DNA of 64,000 nt from assembly GCA_013377005.1 (NCBI GenBank), contig JACABE010000005.1, positions 62,001 to 126,000 of the forward strand, read 5' to 3'. Shown here one piece after another: positions 18,175 to 26,854 of this stretch (position 1 is its first letter; each line of letters starts with the position of its first letter). The position numbers were made by a program, and so were the translations under genes. Origin of the DNA: Bacteroidota bacterium (GTDB taxonomy: Bacteria; Bacteroidota; Bacteroidia; Bacteroidales; JACABE01). A model generated the notes under the pieces. The model had not been told where the DNA came from and made no database searches. It saw nothing but the letters and a program-made list of their open reading frames with translations.

Positions 18175-19893
18175 TTAATTTCTATATATTACAAATGCTT
18201 TATCTGAAATAATTTCTGAATATTTATTTTCATTCAGCATTTGAATGAGTACTTTTGCTTTTTCAATATCCTTTTTAGCGTCATTATTTTCGAGGTTATA
18301 TAAACATTGAGGCCAGTTGGGATTATTTGGATCTCCAAAAATAATAATAATTAAAGGATAATACTGCTCGTTTTTAATTTTTGTTTCTAATTGAGCAATC
18401 ACATTTTTATCATCCGTTTCCAGGTAAAAGAGTTGCTTAGAAAGACTTTGCTTATCATACAAATAATAGAACATCTGACCTGCGGCACCAAAAAACAACA
18501 TATCTTTTTGTGTTGGGCTTAATCTGTTAATTTCAGCAATAATTTTTTCAGTCAGTTCTTTTCTGTAAATAGTTGTATTAATGTTTTTTAGTTTAGGATG
18601 ATTAACGCTGTATTTTAATTCACTTAAATTATTGGTATCCCCCCAAACCCAATTCTTCGGATAATTTATATCAAAAACAAATATTGCTAAAAGGATTATA
18701 GCAATAAAATGAGTTTGAACTCTTGATTTGTTTTTTATTCTCATAAACCAATATAATAAAAACACAGAAGAAAATCTGGCAAAAGCGATACATCTCAACA
18801 TACCGGTATTGGAACCAACGGAAGGAATAAACAGGAGTACAAGAATAGTAAGAAACAGGAATAAATGTAAAATTTTTCTTTTTTTAAATGCATCAGAAAG
18901 TAAAACCAAAAGTAGAAAAAATACTAGAGCAGTAATATGCAAGCGACGCCAGATAAAAAAACCAGTATTGCTGATAGTAAGGAAATAAAAAGAAACTATA
19001 AAAACCAGAATACTTATCAGCCATTTATTTATTTTAAGACTATTTACAGTATAATTATAGGCAATACTCATTAAATAAAATAAAATGACATATTTCGAAA
19101 TTGCATATATATCTCTAATATAACTGTTTATCAGAGATTGAAGTGAATGATATCTTTCTGTATTTGCCAAAGCATAAAGGTTTTCGAAAACAGAATTAAA
19201 ATATGTATAAGGAGAAACAAATATTGAAAATAAAGCCATTGTTAACAAACATGATGACCCATAAAATAGCCATAATTTGCTTAATATCAGCCATCTTTTT
19301 TTAGAGTATGGTATTGAATTTGAATGTCTAATAAATGAATAGATAGCCAATAAAACAAAAGTAGCTGGAATAATAACAATATTTGGGAAACGCGCCAGCA
19401 TTGCCATTGTACTAATAAATCCACATAGGATAATGTAAAAAAAATTCTCAGTTATGGTAAATTTCAGTAAACCAACGAATAGGATTGAAACACATAATAA
19501 AGTTGCTAGATCATACTGGAAATTACTGGAATTGGGTAAATTTAAAACAACAATGGATACAAAAGCATATCTTGAAAACTGAAGTAGGTTTTTATTATAA
19601 AAAAAAACAAGATAAAATATCAATATAATAAACTCTTTAGATATATATCCTAATAATCTAAAAGATAAAATACTGTCACCAAAAAAATTAGCCCATAATT
19701 GGCTAATTGCTGCAGTCAGCCAATAGGGCATTAAAGTTTCAGGGGATTGAGCCATTCTCATATTCCAGGGTCCATCTGTAAAGTCCATTCCATAGGTTAT
19801 AAGAATCAAAGGATAGCCCAATATAAATATAAAATTTATAAGGATTTCTTTTGATTTAATAAATGTTATGGTTTTTGCTAATATGCTATTCAT
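18175..19893 (-). CDS. Polytopic GT-C-like membrane protein (GT39/ArnT-type candidate)
   Basis: This 572-residue protein, counted from the ATG at 19893, has 10 or more membrane segments and a C-terminal soluble domain of about 140 residues. The first loop has an acidic segment, ITYGMDFTDGPWNMRMAQ, in the place where GT-C enzymes keep their catalytic Asp. The sequence is otherwise poorly conserved. An ATG 63 bp further upstream would overlap the methyltransferase gene by 41 bp; the chosen start gives a 22 bp gap and begins just before the first hydrophobic helix. It follows a GtrB-like GT2 and a methyltransferase, an arrangement that fits a polyprenyl-phosphate-sugar-dependent transferase acting on the periplasmic side. 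The function is inferred. Confidence 0.75.
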   Translation of the reverse strand: MNSILAKTITFIKSKEILINFIFILGYPLILITYGMDFTDGPWNMRMAQSPETLMPYWLTAAISQLWANFFGDSILSFRLLGYISKEFIILIFYLVFFYNKNLLQFSRYAFVSIVVLNLPNSSNFQYDLATLLCVSILFVGLLKFTITENFFYIILCGFISTMAMLARFPNIVIIPATFVLLAIYSFIRHSNSIPYSKKRWLILSKLWLFYGSSCLLTMALFSIFVSPYTYFNSVFENLYALANTERYHSLQSLINSYIRDIYAISKYVILFYLMSIAYNYTVNSLKINKWLISILVFIVSFYFLTISNTGFFIWRRLHITALVFFLLLVLLSDAFKKRKILHLFLFLTILVLLFIPSVGSNTGMLRCIAFARFSSVFLLYWFMRIKNKSRVQTHFIAIILLAIFVFDINYPKNWVWGDTNNLSELKYSVNHPKLKNINTTIYRKELTEKIIAEINRLSPTQKDMLFFGAAGQMFYYLYDKQSLSKQLFYLETDDKNVIAQLETKIKNEQYYPLIIIIFGDPNNPNWPQCLYNLENNDAKKDIEKAKVLIQMLNENKYSEIISDKAFVIYRN

Positions 19894-19915
19894 TTCAATA
19901 AAAATGAAATTATTT

Positions 19916-20713
19916 CTAAATATTTTGATTTTTAATATTATACTTTCCAATTGCAATCAAAGATGAACCAATAGGCGGTTTCTTACATAAAAATACCTCA
20001 ATTTTCATCAACGTTTTAAAAATCAAATTAGTGAACTTTCCAGGCAATTTAAATCCTGAATCGACAATATTCTCATCTTTAATAAACAATAAAAAGAATT
20101 TACGGATGAAAACTACAGGCAACAACGAAAATCCCCAATATTCCATGCTGAGTACTTCAATATTATTCTCTTTGAGTAGTTTACGCAGCATTTTTTTATC
20201 ATACCTTCTAATATGTCCCATTTTTCTGTCATATTTACTAAAGAGCAAATTTAAAGCAGGAACATTAATAATTACAAGTCCTTCATTTTGAAGATATTTA
20301 CAACTTATATGTAAAAAATCAGTATCGTTTTCAATATGTTCCAGCACATCCATTAAAAGTATCCCATCATATTTCTGAAGTAATTGAGGTGGTTCATCAT
20401 AAATATTCAATAGATAGACATCGCCTTTCCTTTTTTCAACTAATTTTAAAGCATTAGGATTCAGATCACAACCATCAACAACAATGTTATGAAGTGATTC
20501 AAATTGTTTCATCACCATACCGTGACCACAACCAATTTCAAACAATCTTTTATCTGATAAATTCCTGAGCGTTTTGTTAAGAATGAGAGCCTGAAAACGC
20601 CACTGTATCCAGAAATGCTCCAGAGGAGCTATATCAAACCATTCATCATCCATTCTTACTCCTTCCGATTTCGAAAGTTCAATAACATTACTCATCTGCG
20701 ACATCTTTTCCAT
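19916..20713 (-). CDS. Class I SAM-dependent methyltransferase
   Basis: This 265-residue protein has the Rossmann motif I KRLFEIGCGHGMVMKQFE (GCGHG), the acidic end of beta-2 in VVDGCDLNPNALKLV, and motif IV in GILLMDVLEHIENDTDFL. That places it in the Methyltransf_11/23 group. A C-terminal hydrophobic stretch (LLPVVFIRKFFLLFI) might touch the membrane. It sits between the GtrB-like GT2 (26 bp overlap) and the GT-C-like protein (22 bp gap). Likely substrates are a lipid-linked sugar or nucleotide sugar (inference). Met4 or Met7 could also be the start; the first ATG gives the overlap seen here. Confidence 0.88.
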   Translation of the reverse strand: MEKMSQMSNVIELSKSEGVRMDDEWFDIAPLEHFWIQWRFQALILNKTLRNLSDKRLFEIGCGHGMVMKQFESLHNIVVDGCDLNPNALKLVEKRKGDVYLLNIYDEPPQLLQKYDGILLMDVLEHIENDTDFLHISCKYLQNEGLVIINVPALNLLFSKYDRKMGHIRRYDKKMLRKLLKENNIEVLSMEYWGFSLLPVVFIRKFFLLFIKDENIVDSGFKLPGKFTNLIFKTLMKIEVFLCKKPPIGSSLIAIGKYNIKNQNI

Positions 20714-21644
20714 TTACTACTCTTTTTGAAATTAAATACAAGGGTCTGTTTTTAACCTGAGAAAAAATTCTTTGTACATATTCACCTATTACACCTATTG
20801 ACAACAGTTGAATTCCTCCAAATAAAATGATTACGAAAAGCAAAGCAGGAAACCCTACCGGAACATCGTTGTAAAACATCTTTCTGTATAAAGTATATAG
20901 AAAATATATCACTGAAGACATCATGCAACACACACCTAAAATGGTGAAAAATTTTATAGGAAAAGTGCTGAAATTAAAAACTCCATCACTCCCGAGTTTT
21001 AAAAGTTGCCTGAAAGAATATTTTGAATCACCGGCGCCACGTGCATCGCGTTCATATTCAATACCAATTTGTTTAAAACCGACCCAACTCCTCATCCCTC
21101 TCAGAAATCTGCTTTGTTCAGGCATTTTAACAATAATCTTAGCAACTCTTTTTGTTATCATCGCAAAATCGCCTGAATCTAGGGGAATTGAATATGCCGA
21201 AATGCTTTTTAGTATTCGGTAAAACAAATAGTAAGTTGCTCTTTTTAAAACACCTTCTTTCCTCTTTTTCCTGATTCCATAAACAACATCATAACCTTCT
21301 GATAACTTTTTATAAAATTCAAAAAACAATTCTGGTGGATCCTGAAGATCACCATCTAAAACCATAATATATTCACCCATTGCAAATTCCAAACCTGCAC
21401 TCACTGCAAACTGATGTCCAAAATTTCTCGACAAAAAGATGCAATGGTATTTTTTATCAGCATAAGCAAGTTCCTGCATCAACAATGCTGTATTATCCTT
21501 GCTACCATCATCAATGAAGATAATTTCACAAGGATCTGTTATTCTATCAATTAGCTTCCGTAGCCTTGATATTAATTCTGTAAAAATTTCACTTTCGTTA
21601 TACAAAGGAATGACAAAGGAAATTTTTGGATGTTCTGCTACCAT
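20688..21644 (-). CDS. GtrB/DPM1-like polyprenyl-phosphate glycosyltransferase
   Basis: This 318-residue protein has a GT2 catalytic domain (SFVIPLYNESEIFTELISRL, IIFIDDGSKDNTALLM, MVLDGDLQDPPELFFEFY) and two C-terminal membrane helices. The helices follow the amphipathic region with FSTFPIKFFTILG. DGDLQDPPE and the YGIRKKRKEG segment are typical of GtrB/ArnC enzymes, which make undecaprenyl-phosphate sugars for a periplasmic GT-C partner. That partner may be the protein encoded at 18175-19893, with the overlapping methyltransferase gene in between. The transferred sugar cannot be read from the sequence. Confidence 0.9.
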   Translation of the reverse strand: MVAEHPKISFVIPLYNESEIFTELISRLRKLIDRITDPCEIIFIDDGSKDNTALLMQELAYADKKYHCIFLSRNFGHQFAVSAGLEFAMGEYIMVLDGDLQDPPELFFEFYKKLSEGYDVVYGIRKKRKEGVLKRATYYLFYRILKSISAYSIPLDSGDFAMITKRVAKIIVKMPEQSRFLRGMRSWVGFKQIGIEYERDARGAGDSKYSFRQLLKLGSDGVFNFSTFPIKFFTILGVCCMMSSVIYFLYTLYRKMFYNDVPVGFPALLFVIILFGGIQLLSIGVIGEYVQRIFSQVKNRPLYLISKRVVNGKDVADE

Positions 21645-21799
21645 GATTTTCTAGTTAATTTAAACTGAGTTGAAATCAGTATCAAGTTTGTGTATTATGA
21701 TTAAGTGTTAATTTTTAAGTGATTAGGTTTTAAGTGATGAGCAGTTAGAGCTAGTTCTATTTACTTAAAACTGAAGACTTTCTTGTCTTAAAACTTTCT

Positions 21800-22915
21800 T
21801 TACTTTATCAGTATATTACAAATATTTATTATCGTATCTTTATCCAAATCAGGATAGATGGGCAAACATATTACTTCTTCCGTTATCTTTTCAGCTATTG
21901 GCAGGTTTTCAGGTTTTGCAGATTCTAAGCTTCTATAGGTAGGAAACTGGCTAATCAATGGATAAAAATAGCGGCGACCATATATATTCTGTTGTTTTAG
22001 CATTTCATAAACCTCGTCACGGGTTTTCCCATATTTTTCTTTATTGATTAAAATGGGGAAGTAAGAATAGCAGTGTTTTACAGCAGGAATATCTTCAAGA
22101 AACCCCAAACCTTCTATTCCCTGCAATTCCGAACGATAGGTAATAGCTATCTTTTTTCGTTTGTCAATGGCTGCATCTATGTTTTTCAGTTGTAATAAGC
22201 CCATAGCAGATTGTACTTCGTTCATCTTCGCATTAATTCCTGGAGCGACTACAGTAGTTTCTCCGGCAAAACCGAAATTTTTGAGGTTATCAATGCGTTT
22301 CTTCATATTAGCATCATGGCTCACAATAGCTCCCCCTTCGAATGTATTGAAAACTTTGGTGGCATGAAAACTCATGACGGAAAGATCGCCAAAATTCAAT
22401 ACAGGAATATTGTTTTGCTTGACACCAAAAGTATGACAGGCATCATAAATTACTTTTAAACCATAAGTATCTGCTATTTTTTTAATTTCTTCCACTTTAC
22501 AGGGATTGCCATAAACATGCACCGGTAATATTGCCGTGGTATTGGGTGTGATGGCTGCTTCAATTTTTGCCGGATCAAGGGTAAAATAATCCGCTTCTAT
22601 ATCTACAAAAACCGGTTTAATATTGTTCCACCATAAGGCATGGGTGGAAGCTACAAAACTATAAGGTGTGGTTATAACTTCACCTGTAATTTTCAATGCC
22701 TGTAATGCGGTAATCAGCGCGATGGTTCCATTGCAAAAAAGCGAAATATGTTTTACACCCAGGTAATTGCAAAGCTCAGCTTCCAGTTGCTGATGAAAAG
22801 GACCATTATTGGTTAGTATTTTATTCTTCCATATTTTTTCAAGGTAGGGAATAAACTCCTCCAGAGGTGGAAGCAGGGGCTGGGTTACAAATGTTTTTTT
22901 AGCGGAAGTATTCAT
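21800..22915 (-). CDS. DegT/DnrJ/EryC1-family sugar aminotransferase (VioA-like)
   Basis: This 371-residue PLP enzyme has the N-terminal FVTQPLLPPLEEFIPYLEKI typical of dTDP-4-keto-6-deoxyglucose 4-transaminases such as VioA. It has IYDACHTFGVK for the PLP-ring contact and the lysine-bearing MSFHATKVFNTFEGGAI, where Lys forms the Schiff base. The likely product is an NDP-4-amino-4,6-dideoxyhexose. No rmlA or rmlB gene is present in the window, so the substrate must be made elsewhere. The NeuD-type acyltransferase at 16091-16744 is a candidate for the next step. Its start lies 11 bp after the wzt stop; a 155 bp gap follows before the GtrB-like gene. Confidence 0.92.
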   Translation of the reverse strand: MNTSAKKTFVTQPLLPPLEEFIPYLEKIWKNKILTNNGPFHQQLEAELCNYLGVKHISLFCNGTIALITALQALKITGEVITTPYSFVASTHALWWNNIKPVFVDIEADYFTLDPAKIEAAITPNTTAILPVHVYGNPCKVEEIKKIADTYGLKVIYDACHTFGVKQNNIPVLNFGDLSVMSFHATKVFNTFEGGAIVSHDANMKKRIDNLKNFGFAGETTVVAPGINAKMNEVQSAMGLLQLKNIDAAIDKRKKIAITYRSELQGIEGLGFLEDIPAVKHCYSYFPILINKEKYGKTRDEVYEMLKQQNIYGRRYFYPLISQFPTYRSLESAKPENLPIAEKITEEVICLPIYPDLDKDTIINICNILIK

Positions 22916-22926
22916 TTTAAATTGAA

Positions 22927-24150
22927 TTATTGTTCATTTTCTATTTTCCATTCAGGTGTAAATTGCATAGGAGCCCATCCATGTTTGGCTGAGGTAACCC
23001 TGAAATAAATGACGGATTGCATACGAAAAATACTTTTTCTTGTGCCCCCTGTAAAATCGGTAAGTCCTACTGTAATGGAAAATACACCCTGTCCCATTTG
23101 AATTTCTTTAAAATGTGCGGTAAAACTATAGCTACCTTTTACTTTATCGAGTACTATTTCATCTTTAAAATTAAACACTTCTCCGAAATTGCGCTGTTCC
23201 TTGTCATAAAACATCAATCCAACAGATGGAGACTGCAGTTCTTCGTTGAACTTTATATTTAAATGTACTGTAAGTTCATCGCCATGTTCAATTTCAAGTG
23301 AAGTAAGATTGCGGGAGTCTTTCTCACCTGAGGTAAGGTAAATGGATTTGATTTCAGCTTGGCCGGTTCCGGTTACATTCCCAGCTAATTGCGGAAATTT
23401 CTCATAATAAATGCTGATTCCTTTGGAAACTTCATTCGATTGATAAATAGCTTCACCTTTGCCTAATACAATAAGCTCAGTACATATTCTTGAAACCTGA
23501 GGCATACTGTGGGATACAAAAATAAGAGCGGTATTGTTGAGTAACTGATCCATCTTATTGAAACATTTGAGTACAAAACCCATATCTCCCACTGCCAACA
23601 CTTCATCTATCAATAGAATATCCGGTTCCATCTGGGCTGCCACTGCAAAACCTAATCTTACCTTCATACCTGAACTGTAATTCTGCACAGGGGTATCAAT
23701 AAAATCCGTGATTTCAGAAAAATCTATGATTGATTGCAGTTTCTGCTGGGTTTCTTCTTTGGTAAATCCTAATACAGCAGCATTGTTAAAGATATTTTCG
23801 CGCCCGGTAAGTATAGGATTAAACCCAGCTCCTAATTCAATTAAAGCACCAACCCTTCCATGCATTTCAATACGTCCTTCGTCGGGTTTTATAATGCCGT
23901 TCAGTATTTTAAGCAAGGTACTCTTCCCTGCACCGTTGCGTCCGATTAAACCAAGACATTCGCCCCGTTTTACTTCAAAGCTGATGTCTTTTACTGCCCA
24001 GAATTCTTTTTCGCGCAATACATCATGAAACTGGTTTTTTTTGCCAATCATTTCACTGCCAATATCCTTTAATCCATACCATAGGCTGGTCTTTAAATCG
24101 AGACAAAATTTCTTAGAAATATTTTCAGCTTTAATAAGGGTTTCGGACAT
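22927..24150 (-). CDS. wzt: ABC-type polysaccharide exporter ATPase with carbohydrate-binding domain
   Basis: This 407-residue protein has an ABC domain with Walker A GLIGRNGAGKSTLLKILNGI, signature VQNYSSGMKVRLGFAVAAQ, Walker B DILLIDEVLAVGD and the H-loop in FVSHSMPQVSR. A beta-rich domain of about 150 residues follows (from about residue 255), like the Wzt C-terminal domain that recognises the capped non-reducing end of the O-chain. With the permease at 26012-26854 it should export the finished lipid-linked glycan across the inner membrane. It is separated from the permease gene by a GT-C-like gene and by a broken copy of its own 5' region, an arrangement that is not the usual wzm-wzt pair. 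Confidence 0.93.
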   Translation of the reverse strand: MSETLIKAENISKKFCLDLKTSLWYGLKDIGSEMIGKKNQFHDVLREKEFWAVKDISFEVKRGECLGLIGRNGAGKSTLLKILNGIIKPDEGRIEMHGRVGALIELGAGFNPILTGRENIFNNAAVLGFTKEETQQKLQSIIDFSEITDFIDTPVQNYSSGMKVRLGFAVAAQMEPDILLIDEVLAVGDMGFVLKCFNKMDQLLNNTALIFVSHSMPQVSRICTELIVLGKGEAIYQSNEVSKGISIYYEKFPQLAGNVTGTGQAEIKSIYLTSGEKDSRNLTSLEIEHGDELTVHLNIKFNEELQSPSVGLMFYDKEQRNFGEVFNFKDEIVLDKVKGSYSFTAHFKEIQMGQGVFSITVGLTDFTGGTRKSIFRMQSVIYFRVTSAKHGWAPMQFTPEWKIENEQ

Positions 24151-24229
24151 GGAAAATTGTATTGTTAAATTCTAAAGTTATAAAATATTTATTATCAGTT
24201 TTTAAAAAGCAGTCTAGTTGAAACTGGCG

Positions 24230-25777
24230 TTACGGTTTAATTAGAAATCGTGTACTATCGAGCTGGACAACTTCCGTAGATTGATACAATAGCTGTAATT
24301 TAGCTTTACGACCATAGACAATAATACGGGAATTTATTTTCCTGAGACTATCAGCTTCAATACTTTTATCCCAGGTATTATAAGTGTTTTTCCATTGATT
24401 ATAGAAATAACATTCCGGATATATGCTATTTAACATTTCAGCCCATTCCATTTTAGCATAACCATTTCCAAAAAAGAAAGCTTCTCTTTGGTCAGCACTT
24501 GAATAACTAAAAATATTTAATGCATTTTTTTCTGTTTCAATGGGTTTAGTATTATAAGGTTTTGATATGTGATAGTTAAAATTCAATAGTACACTTATGC
24601 AAATAAAGAACAATATCATTGGTTTTTCCCATTGAGCTCTATTGATAAGTTTAAAAATCAGGTATATATTCAACATACTCATCGGAATAATTGAAATCAG
24701 ATAATGCATTTTGTATTGTTTACTGATAAGTAAAATGGCAAAAATCTCCACCATAAAAATAGCCAACAGGTATTTATATTGCAGATTTTTCCCCCTTTTG
24801 AAAAACGGTACAATTAACACTAAAAAAGAAGCAAGCATTATTCCGGTAAAAATGGGTTGGGTTTTAAAAATACCAATCAGGTTTACAAAATACATAGTTT
24901 TATCCACTATATCTGCCGGACCTTTACCATAACGACCAGAATGTAAAAAAAGTTCATAAATCCAGGTAAACATCTTGGGATAACTCACCCATATAGGTAT
25001 CGTAAAAAAAAGAAAAGAAAGCAGTGTTGTTACACTGTACAAAATCTTATTTCTTACAGATTGAATCATTAGAAATGGAAAGAAAAATAAAGGGAAAGAA
25101 TGGATCTTGGTCGTAAGACAAAATCCGATAAGCACTGCATAAACAATTATTTTCCATTGAATTCCATCAATTATTTTATCACTTAGTCCCCATTTTGCTG
25201 TATTTATTTTCCCCTTAAGGCCTATCCCAGTGGTTTCAATCAGAAAAACAGATATCAATATCATTTGTACTGAAAAAAGAATAGGTTCCGGTTTTACTTC
25301 ATAAAATAATTGATGTCTAAGATACGTATTAAACAGGAAAGGTAGGGATTGAAATAAGAGTCCGTAGATAATTTCGCCCGTAGCCTTGAAAGCAATAAAA
25401 CCAAGTAAAACTAACAGCAGAATATTCCCAAAAGTAAAGCATAATGCAATTACTCTCAGGTAAAACTCAGGATTTCTCAATACATCTTCAGCCATGGGTA
25501 TGCTTTTATTCCTGAACTGATAAGTGACTTTGATAATAAATGCCGCCATTACCTGAACTGTCGTACCTGGATGATCGATATGTCCTACATTTCCATGGGT
25601 TAGCGATAAATTCAATCCATTCAGCAAATAAGCATAGCTTGGATCATAACGATTATCCCAGAAATAAGGTTGTTTTTCTGATGTAAATTCAATGAGTAAT
25701 ACACAGGGAATAATCAACAGCAACAGCCACTTAATTTTTTCAGTAAATAAAATGAATGCTTTTCTTCCTTTCATCAT
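24230..25777 (-). CDS. Polytopic GT-C-like membrane protein
   Basis: This 515-residue protein, counted from the ATG at 25777, is predicted to have 10 or more membrane helices. The first periplasmic loop has YFWDNRYDPSYAYLLNGLNL and then HIDHPGTTVQVM; acidic and His residues in this loop resemble the catalytic loop of GT39/GT-C enzymes. The C-terminus is a soluble domain of about 110 residues. A longer frame begins at 25864, but those extra 29 codons are the wzt remnant read in another frame, so the start is at 25777 or 25774. It lies between wzm and wzt, apparently inserted there. Its function is probably glycan transfer in the periplasm; that is inference from topology. Confidence 0.72.
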   Translation of the reverse strand: MMKGRKAFILFTEKIKWLLLLIIPCVLLIEFTSEKQPYFWDNRYDPSYAYLLNGLNLSLTHGNVGHIDHPGTTVQVMAAFIIKVTYQFRNKSIPMAEDVLRNPEFYLRVIALCFTFGNILLLVLLGFIAFKATGEIIYGLLFQSLPFLFNTYLRHQLFYEVKPEPILFSVQMILISVFLIETTGIGLKGKINTAKWGLSDKIIDGIQWKIIVYAVLIGFCLTTKIHSFPLFFFPFLMIQSVRNKILYSVTTLLSFLFFTIPIWVSYPKMFTWIYELFLHSGRYGKGPADIVDKTMYFVNLIGIFKTQPIFTGIMLASFLVLIVPFFKRGKNLQYKYLLAIFMVEIFAILLISKQYKMHYLISIIPMSMLNIYLIFKLINRAQWEKPMILFFICISVLLNFNYHISKPYNTKPIETEKNALNIFSYSSADQREAFFFGNGYAKMEWAEMLNSIYPECYFYNQWKNTYNTWDKSIEADSLRKINSRIIVYGRKAKLQLLYQSTEVVQLDSTRFLIKP

Positions 25778-25819
25778 AAATATCAATTTTTTTACTCTAA
25801 TAGGCTTATATATAATCTT

Positions 25820-25970
25820 AATATACTCCGTCCTGTACCATTTCGCCCGATTAAACCAAGACATTTGCCCCGTTTTGCTTCAATACTAATATCTTTTACC
25901 GCCCAAAATTCTTTATCGCGTAGCTTATCATGGTTTTTAAATCGAGACAAAACTTTTTGGAAACGTTTTC
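25820..25970 (-). pseudogene. Broken 5' fragment of wzt
   Basis: Read on the minus strand, 25970-25932 encodes ENVSKKFCLDLKT, almost identical to residues 9-21 of the intact Wzt (ENISKKFCLDLKT). After a one-base frame shift it continues HDKLRDKEFWAVKDIS and KRGKCLGLIGRNGTGRS, matching the intact protein through Walker A. About 61 bp (20 codons plus one base) are missing at the junction, and the Walker A Lys reads Arg. A stop follows soon after. The fragment lies immediately downstream of wzm, where an intact wzt would be expected, and 1.7 kb from the intact copy. It cannot make a working ATPase. Confidence 0.9.
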
Positions 25971-26011
25971 TACTTTTTACTTTATCCCTTCTACTTTAAC
26001 CTTTATCCTTT
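25970..26011. repeat. 21 bp imperfect tandem repeat at the wzm/wzt-remnant junction
   Basis: Two units, 25970-25990 and 25991-26011, share CTACTTT and CTTTATCC blocks at the same offsets and differ at about four positions. A third partial unit begins at 26012, inside the wzm stop. The repeat fills the gap between the wzm stop and the broken wzt copy, so it may mark the rearrangement junction. Confidence 0.65.
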
Positions 26012-26854
26012 CTACGCACTCATCCTTTCAATAATTACCGGCATAGTAATTCTGTATATCATCCAACTGAAAAACAAAACAATCAACATACTAAAACTAA
26101 CGATTACAAAACCCGGCAGAAAATTCCCTGAATACCCTGTGAGACATTGTCGTGCAATCATAATCAGTGGAGTAATCGGATTATACATAAAAGGAATTCT
26201 TACCCAACCCGATATGGGAATAGGAAATACAACAGGAGAAACATACATTACAAATTGCATTCCCAACGAAATAGCTCTTCCGATATCGTTATACAACATA
26301 CCAATAGGCGTTAAAAACAGCCCGATTGAAATTCCGGTAAGTATCAATATCAATAATGCAAAAGGAAATAATAACAGCATCCAACCTGCTGAAAATCCCA
26401 TAATGATAACTGCAATAACCAACATCAGCATTTTGATGCCCGAATTAAACAACAATTGGTAAAATGCGGAAAGTATAATAGCTTCACGAGGAAAATTTAT
26501 TTTCGAAAGCATAGATTTTGCCGCATTGGTTTGATTTAAAGGAGCCAGTAAACTATCCATAAAGATTGACCAAATCAGTGTACCGCTAAATACGTATAAA
26601 GGGTAGGGGATATCTGTAGATTTTACCGAAATAATACCGCTCATATTCAAAAAAATCCATGTTACAGTAGTTGCCAATGGCATGATAAACGCCCATAAAA
26701 TCCCCAATTTGCTCTGTCGGTATTGTGCATTTATATCCCTGACAGATAATCGCCAAGCCAGCTCATGACTATGACTTAAATCTGTAAACATATCTTTTAT
26801 TAGCTTTCGAGGCGATCTAACGGAAGATTCAGGTGTATATATGGTTATTTTCAT
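26012..26854 (-). CDS. wzm: ABC-type polysaccharide exporter permease
   Basis: This 280-residue ABC-2 type permease has a cytoplasmic N-terminus (ELAWRLSVRDINAQYRQS, then LGILWAFIMPL, the signature of O-antigen and teichoic acid exporters) and six predicted membrane helices. The last exported loop has a GYSGNFLPGF segment. It pairs with the Wzt ATPase encoded at 22927-24150 to flip the lipid-linked polysaccharide to the periplasm. Use of this route implies that the chain is completed in the cytoplasm, which fits the many cytoplasmic glycosyltransferases and the sulfotransferase. It is the first gene after a 404 bp gap and may head the operon. Confidence 0.93.
   Translation of the reverse strand: MKITIYTPESSVRSPRKLIKDMFTDLSHSHELAWRLSVRDINAQYRQSKLGILWAFIMPLATTVTWIFLNMSGIISVKSTDIPYPLYVFSGTLIWSIFMDSLLAPLNQTNAAKSMLSKINFPREAIILSAFYQLLFNSGIKMLMLVIAVIIMGFSAGWMLLLFPFALLILILTGISIGLFLTPIGMLYNDIGRAISLGMQFVMYVSPVVFPIPISGWVRIPFMYNPITPLIMIARQCLTGYSGNFLPGFVIVSFSMLIVLFFSWMIYRITMPVIIERMSA

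Noticed and set aside
25778-25864. Extra 29 N-terminal codons of the GT-C-like gene at 24230-25777
   Set aside because: These bases are the wzt remnant (around Walker A) read in another frame; the hydrophobic protein begins at the internal ATG.
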